From assembly GCF_001949145.1 (NCBI RefSeq), contig NW_019091357.1, forward strand, positions 3,620,228 through 3,684,227: 64,000 bases of DNA, in the 5' to 3' direction. Below the pieces are notes generated by a model. It worked only from the letters and a program-made list of their open reading frames with translations, made no database searches and was not told the origin of the DNA. The stretch's first letter is position 1; every line of letters starts with the position of its first letter. The DNA is from Acanthaster planci (Eukaryota; Echinodermata; Asteroidea; Valvatida; Acanthasteridae). A program made the translations under genes and the position numbers. Below are positions 63,501 to 64,000 of this stretch, in pieces.

Positions 63501-63795
63501 CATCATGTTTGACTACCTGTGCGTGTCGGCTACACTGGAGAACAGGTAAGGCAAGCTTCATTGCCTGGGGACTTGTTTCCTAGACCTTGAAGATTACTTT
63601 ACTTACAGATTACTCTGTGCATATGTACATGTACTTATGCTTTAGACAACGCAGTCATGTACATCTTGTGTCATTGCTAATAATTTTCATTATCCTTTGA
63701 TTCTCTCTGTCAGAGTGTTGGAGTACGTTGACCACCTGCATGAGCATGCCAAGTATCCCATTGTCATGAAGGACACGTGCTACACACCTCCGAAG
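57428..63795 (+). CDS. ENOSF1: Enolase superfamily member 1 (L-fuconate dehydratase type), 3' end beyond window
   Basis: Twelve coding exons: 57428-57514, 58503-58614, 58938-59053, 59745-59858, 60245-60285, 60502-60572, 61346-61428, 61897-62019, 62573-62707, 62971-63142, 63446-63545, 63714-63795. All introns are GT-AG; together they give 412 residues in frame. Human ENOSF1 is about 443 residues, so roughly 30 residues lie off the right edge. The fold is the mandelate racemase branch of the enolase superfamily, which dehydrates L-fuconate with Mg2+. The full catalytic set is present: K222-x-K224, metal ligands D252 (MDAN), E278 (WIEEP) and E307 (TGEH), the D330 partner (QIDS) and general base H357 (CPHAGG). 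It is therefore probably active. Vertebrate ENOSF1 overlaps TYMS tail to tail; TYMS is not visible here, and the relevant side lies outside the window. Confidence 0.95.
57614..57819. mobile_element. MITE-like element in ENOSF1 intron 1
   Basis: Ends TTTGGGCCAGTTT and AAACTGGCCCAAA are exact inverted copies. Inner arms GTTTCAC...GGATCGCGATCAGTGG and GTACTGATCAAGATCC...GTGAAAC also pair. 206 bases, no frame. Confidence 0.7.
58503..58614 (+). CDS. ENOSF1: ENOSF1 coding exon 2
   Basis: [20 protein letters not shown] through [11 protein letters not shown]: the N-terminal capping domain, close to human HTDPDYSAAYVVIETD. The acceptor is GGTTACAG and the donor GTAAGT. Confidence 0.95.
58643..58697. 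repeat. 21-base tandem duplication followed by (GTTT)n in ENOSF1 intron 2
   Basis: TTTGTGGCCATAATGTTTGG is repeated once, directly followed by TTTGTTTGTTTGTTTG. Looks like replication slippage just after the exon 2 donor. Confidence 0.8.
58938..59053 (+). CDS. ENOSF1: ENOSF1 coding exon 3
   Basis: [20 protein letters not shown] through [13 protein letters not shown]; the conserved FYRxLTS..QLRW is diagnostic. The acceptor is GCCTCAG and the donor GTCAGT. Confidence 0.95.
59745..59858 (+). CDS. ENOSF1: ENOSF1 coding exon 4
   Basis: [20 protein letters not shown] and [18 protein letters not shown], a long helix of the capping domain and one of the best conserved parts of the family. The acceptor is CTTCCAG and the donor GTGAGC. 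Confidence 0.96.
59968..60109. mobile_element. Related, shorter MITE in ENOSF1 intron 4
   Basis: CGGGCCTGTTTGTTTCAC and GGATCTGCATCTCGATCAG match the arm of the intron 1 element. The right arm CTGATCCACACCCGAATC then TGTGTGAAAC pairs with it. The outermost right end is eroded. Confidence 0.6.
60245..60285 (+). CDS. ENOSF1: ENOSF1 coding exon 5 (41-base microexon)
   Basis: [14 protein letters not shown]. It matches human CIDFRYI and joins exons 4 and 6 in frame. The acceptor is AACCAG and the donor GTAAGT. It is too short for open-frame scans. Confidence 0.9.
60502..60572 (+). CDS. ENOSF1: ENOSF1 coding exon 6
   Basis: [20 protein letters not shown] then RER; it parallels human TDVLTEEDALEIL. 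The acceptor is CATCCAG and the donor GTAGAC. Confidence 0.92.
61346..61428 (+). CDS. ENOSF1: ENOSF1 coding exon 7
   Basis: [20 protein letters not shown] then YSDEVLLQ. The [14 protein letters not shown] motif is family specific. The acceptor is TTTCAG and the donor GTATGT. Confidence 0.95.
61897..62019 (+). CDS. ENOSF1: ENOSF1 coding exon 8 (catalytic lysine exon)
   Basis: [20 protein letters not shown] through [10 protein letters not shown]. Carries the KxK pair (K222, K224) at the end of barrel strand 2. The acceptor chosen, ATATCAAG, keeps phase 0; the nearby CTGCAG would break the frame. The donor is GTAAGT. Confidence 0.9.
62573..62707 (+). CDS. ENOSF1: ENOSF1 coding exon 9 (metal-ligand exon)
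   Basis: [20 protein letters not shown] through [19 protein letters not shown]. Holds metal ligands D252 and E278. The acceptor is GCGCCAG and the donor GTATGT. Confidence 0.96.
62971..63142 (+). CDS. ENOSF1: ENOSF1 coding exon 10
   Basis: [20 protein letters not shown] and [20 protein letters not shown], then the [15 protein letters not shown] helix. It holds the third metal ligand E307 and D330 of the His-Asp dyad. Vertebrates have GEQCHNR where this has GEHCQNR. The acceptor is CCGTCAG and the donor GTCAGT. Confidence 0.96.
63446..63545 (+). CDS. ENOSF1: ENOSF1 coding exon 11 (catalytic histidine exon)
   Basis: [20 protein letters not shown] through SATLENR. H357 in CPHAGG is the general base. 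The acceptor is CTGCAG and the donor GTAAGG. Confidence 0.96.
63714..63795 (+). CDS. ENOSF1: ENOSF1 coding exon 12
   Basis: [20 protein letters not shown] then TCYTPPK; human has [16 protein letters not shown] and continues with DPGYS after PPK. The donor GTAAAC at 63796 shows that at least one more coding exon lies off the window. Confidence 0.95.
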
Positions 63796-64000
63796 GTAAA
63801 CCTATCCATTGGCGTGTACTTTGCAAGTTAGGGTCGAGCCACAAGCACCGCTGTGCCACTGTGGCTTCCCTATGGTGTTGTGTAATGTTGGAACATATAG
63901 TCTCAGGTTGCTTGCTTCTGAAAGTTTGGTCTGCAGCTAGCAGTGGCACACGCATTTATGGGAAGTGGCTGCAGTCGCTAGACACTAGCTTTCCTAGGCA

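Overview
The window is nuclear DNA of a eukaryote, most likely an invertebrate deuterostome (echinoderm, hemichordate or cephalochordate grade). This is an inference from five things: spliced genes with short exons and GT-AG introns of about 0.1-1.5 kb; gene families close to vertebrate ones; CpG not visibly depleted; AT-leaning non-coding DNA; and many short foldback and terminal-inverted-repeat elements. No bacterial-style operon, rRNA, CRISPR array or recognisable tRNA is present. I cannot name the species.

Three protein-coding genes can be supported. (1) A single-exon basic helix-loop-helix gene of the BHLHE22/BHLHE23 (Beta3) group lies on the minus strand at 18095-19012. (2) A six-exon thiopurine S-methyltransferase (TPMT) gene lies on the minus strand at 32878-36604. 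It has an N-terminal extension of about 85 residues that carries a Myc-like nuclear localisation motif. (3) The first twelve coding exons of ENOSF1 (enolase superfamily, L-fuconate dehydratase type) lie on the plus strand from 57428. The last exon or exons fall beyond the right edge. All splice junctions were read by hand and keep the frame.

Layout: 1-18 kb is non-coding, with a tail-type SINE/LINE remnant near 3.4 kb, a cluster of three foldback elements at 11.8-13.1 kb, and a block at 14.2-14.5 kb dense in transcription-factor-like motifs. 18.1-19.0 kb is the bHLH gene. 19-32.9 kb is a non-coding interval with GC-rich patches, a palindrome cluster at 27.2-27.5 kb and short repeats. 32.9-36.6 kb is TPMT. 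36.6-57.4 kb is a second non-coding interval with nested repeats and candidate regulatory islands. 57.4 kb to the end is ENOSF1, with a pair of related elements in introns 1 and 4.

The three genes do not form an obvious pathway: one is a developmental regulator and two are metabolic enzymes. The long gene-poor flanks around the bHLH gene fit a developmental transcription factor with dispersed cis-regulation. A recurring octamer, GAGGGCGC, which is the core of CTCF-type sites, occurs at nine positions, one of them inside a near-consensus CTCF motif. I found no new multi-gene system. The most interesting signals are the repeat families, the octamer enrichment and the TPMT extension.
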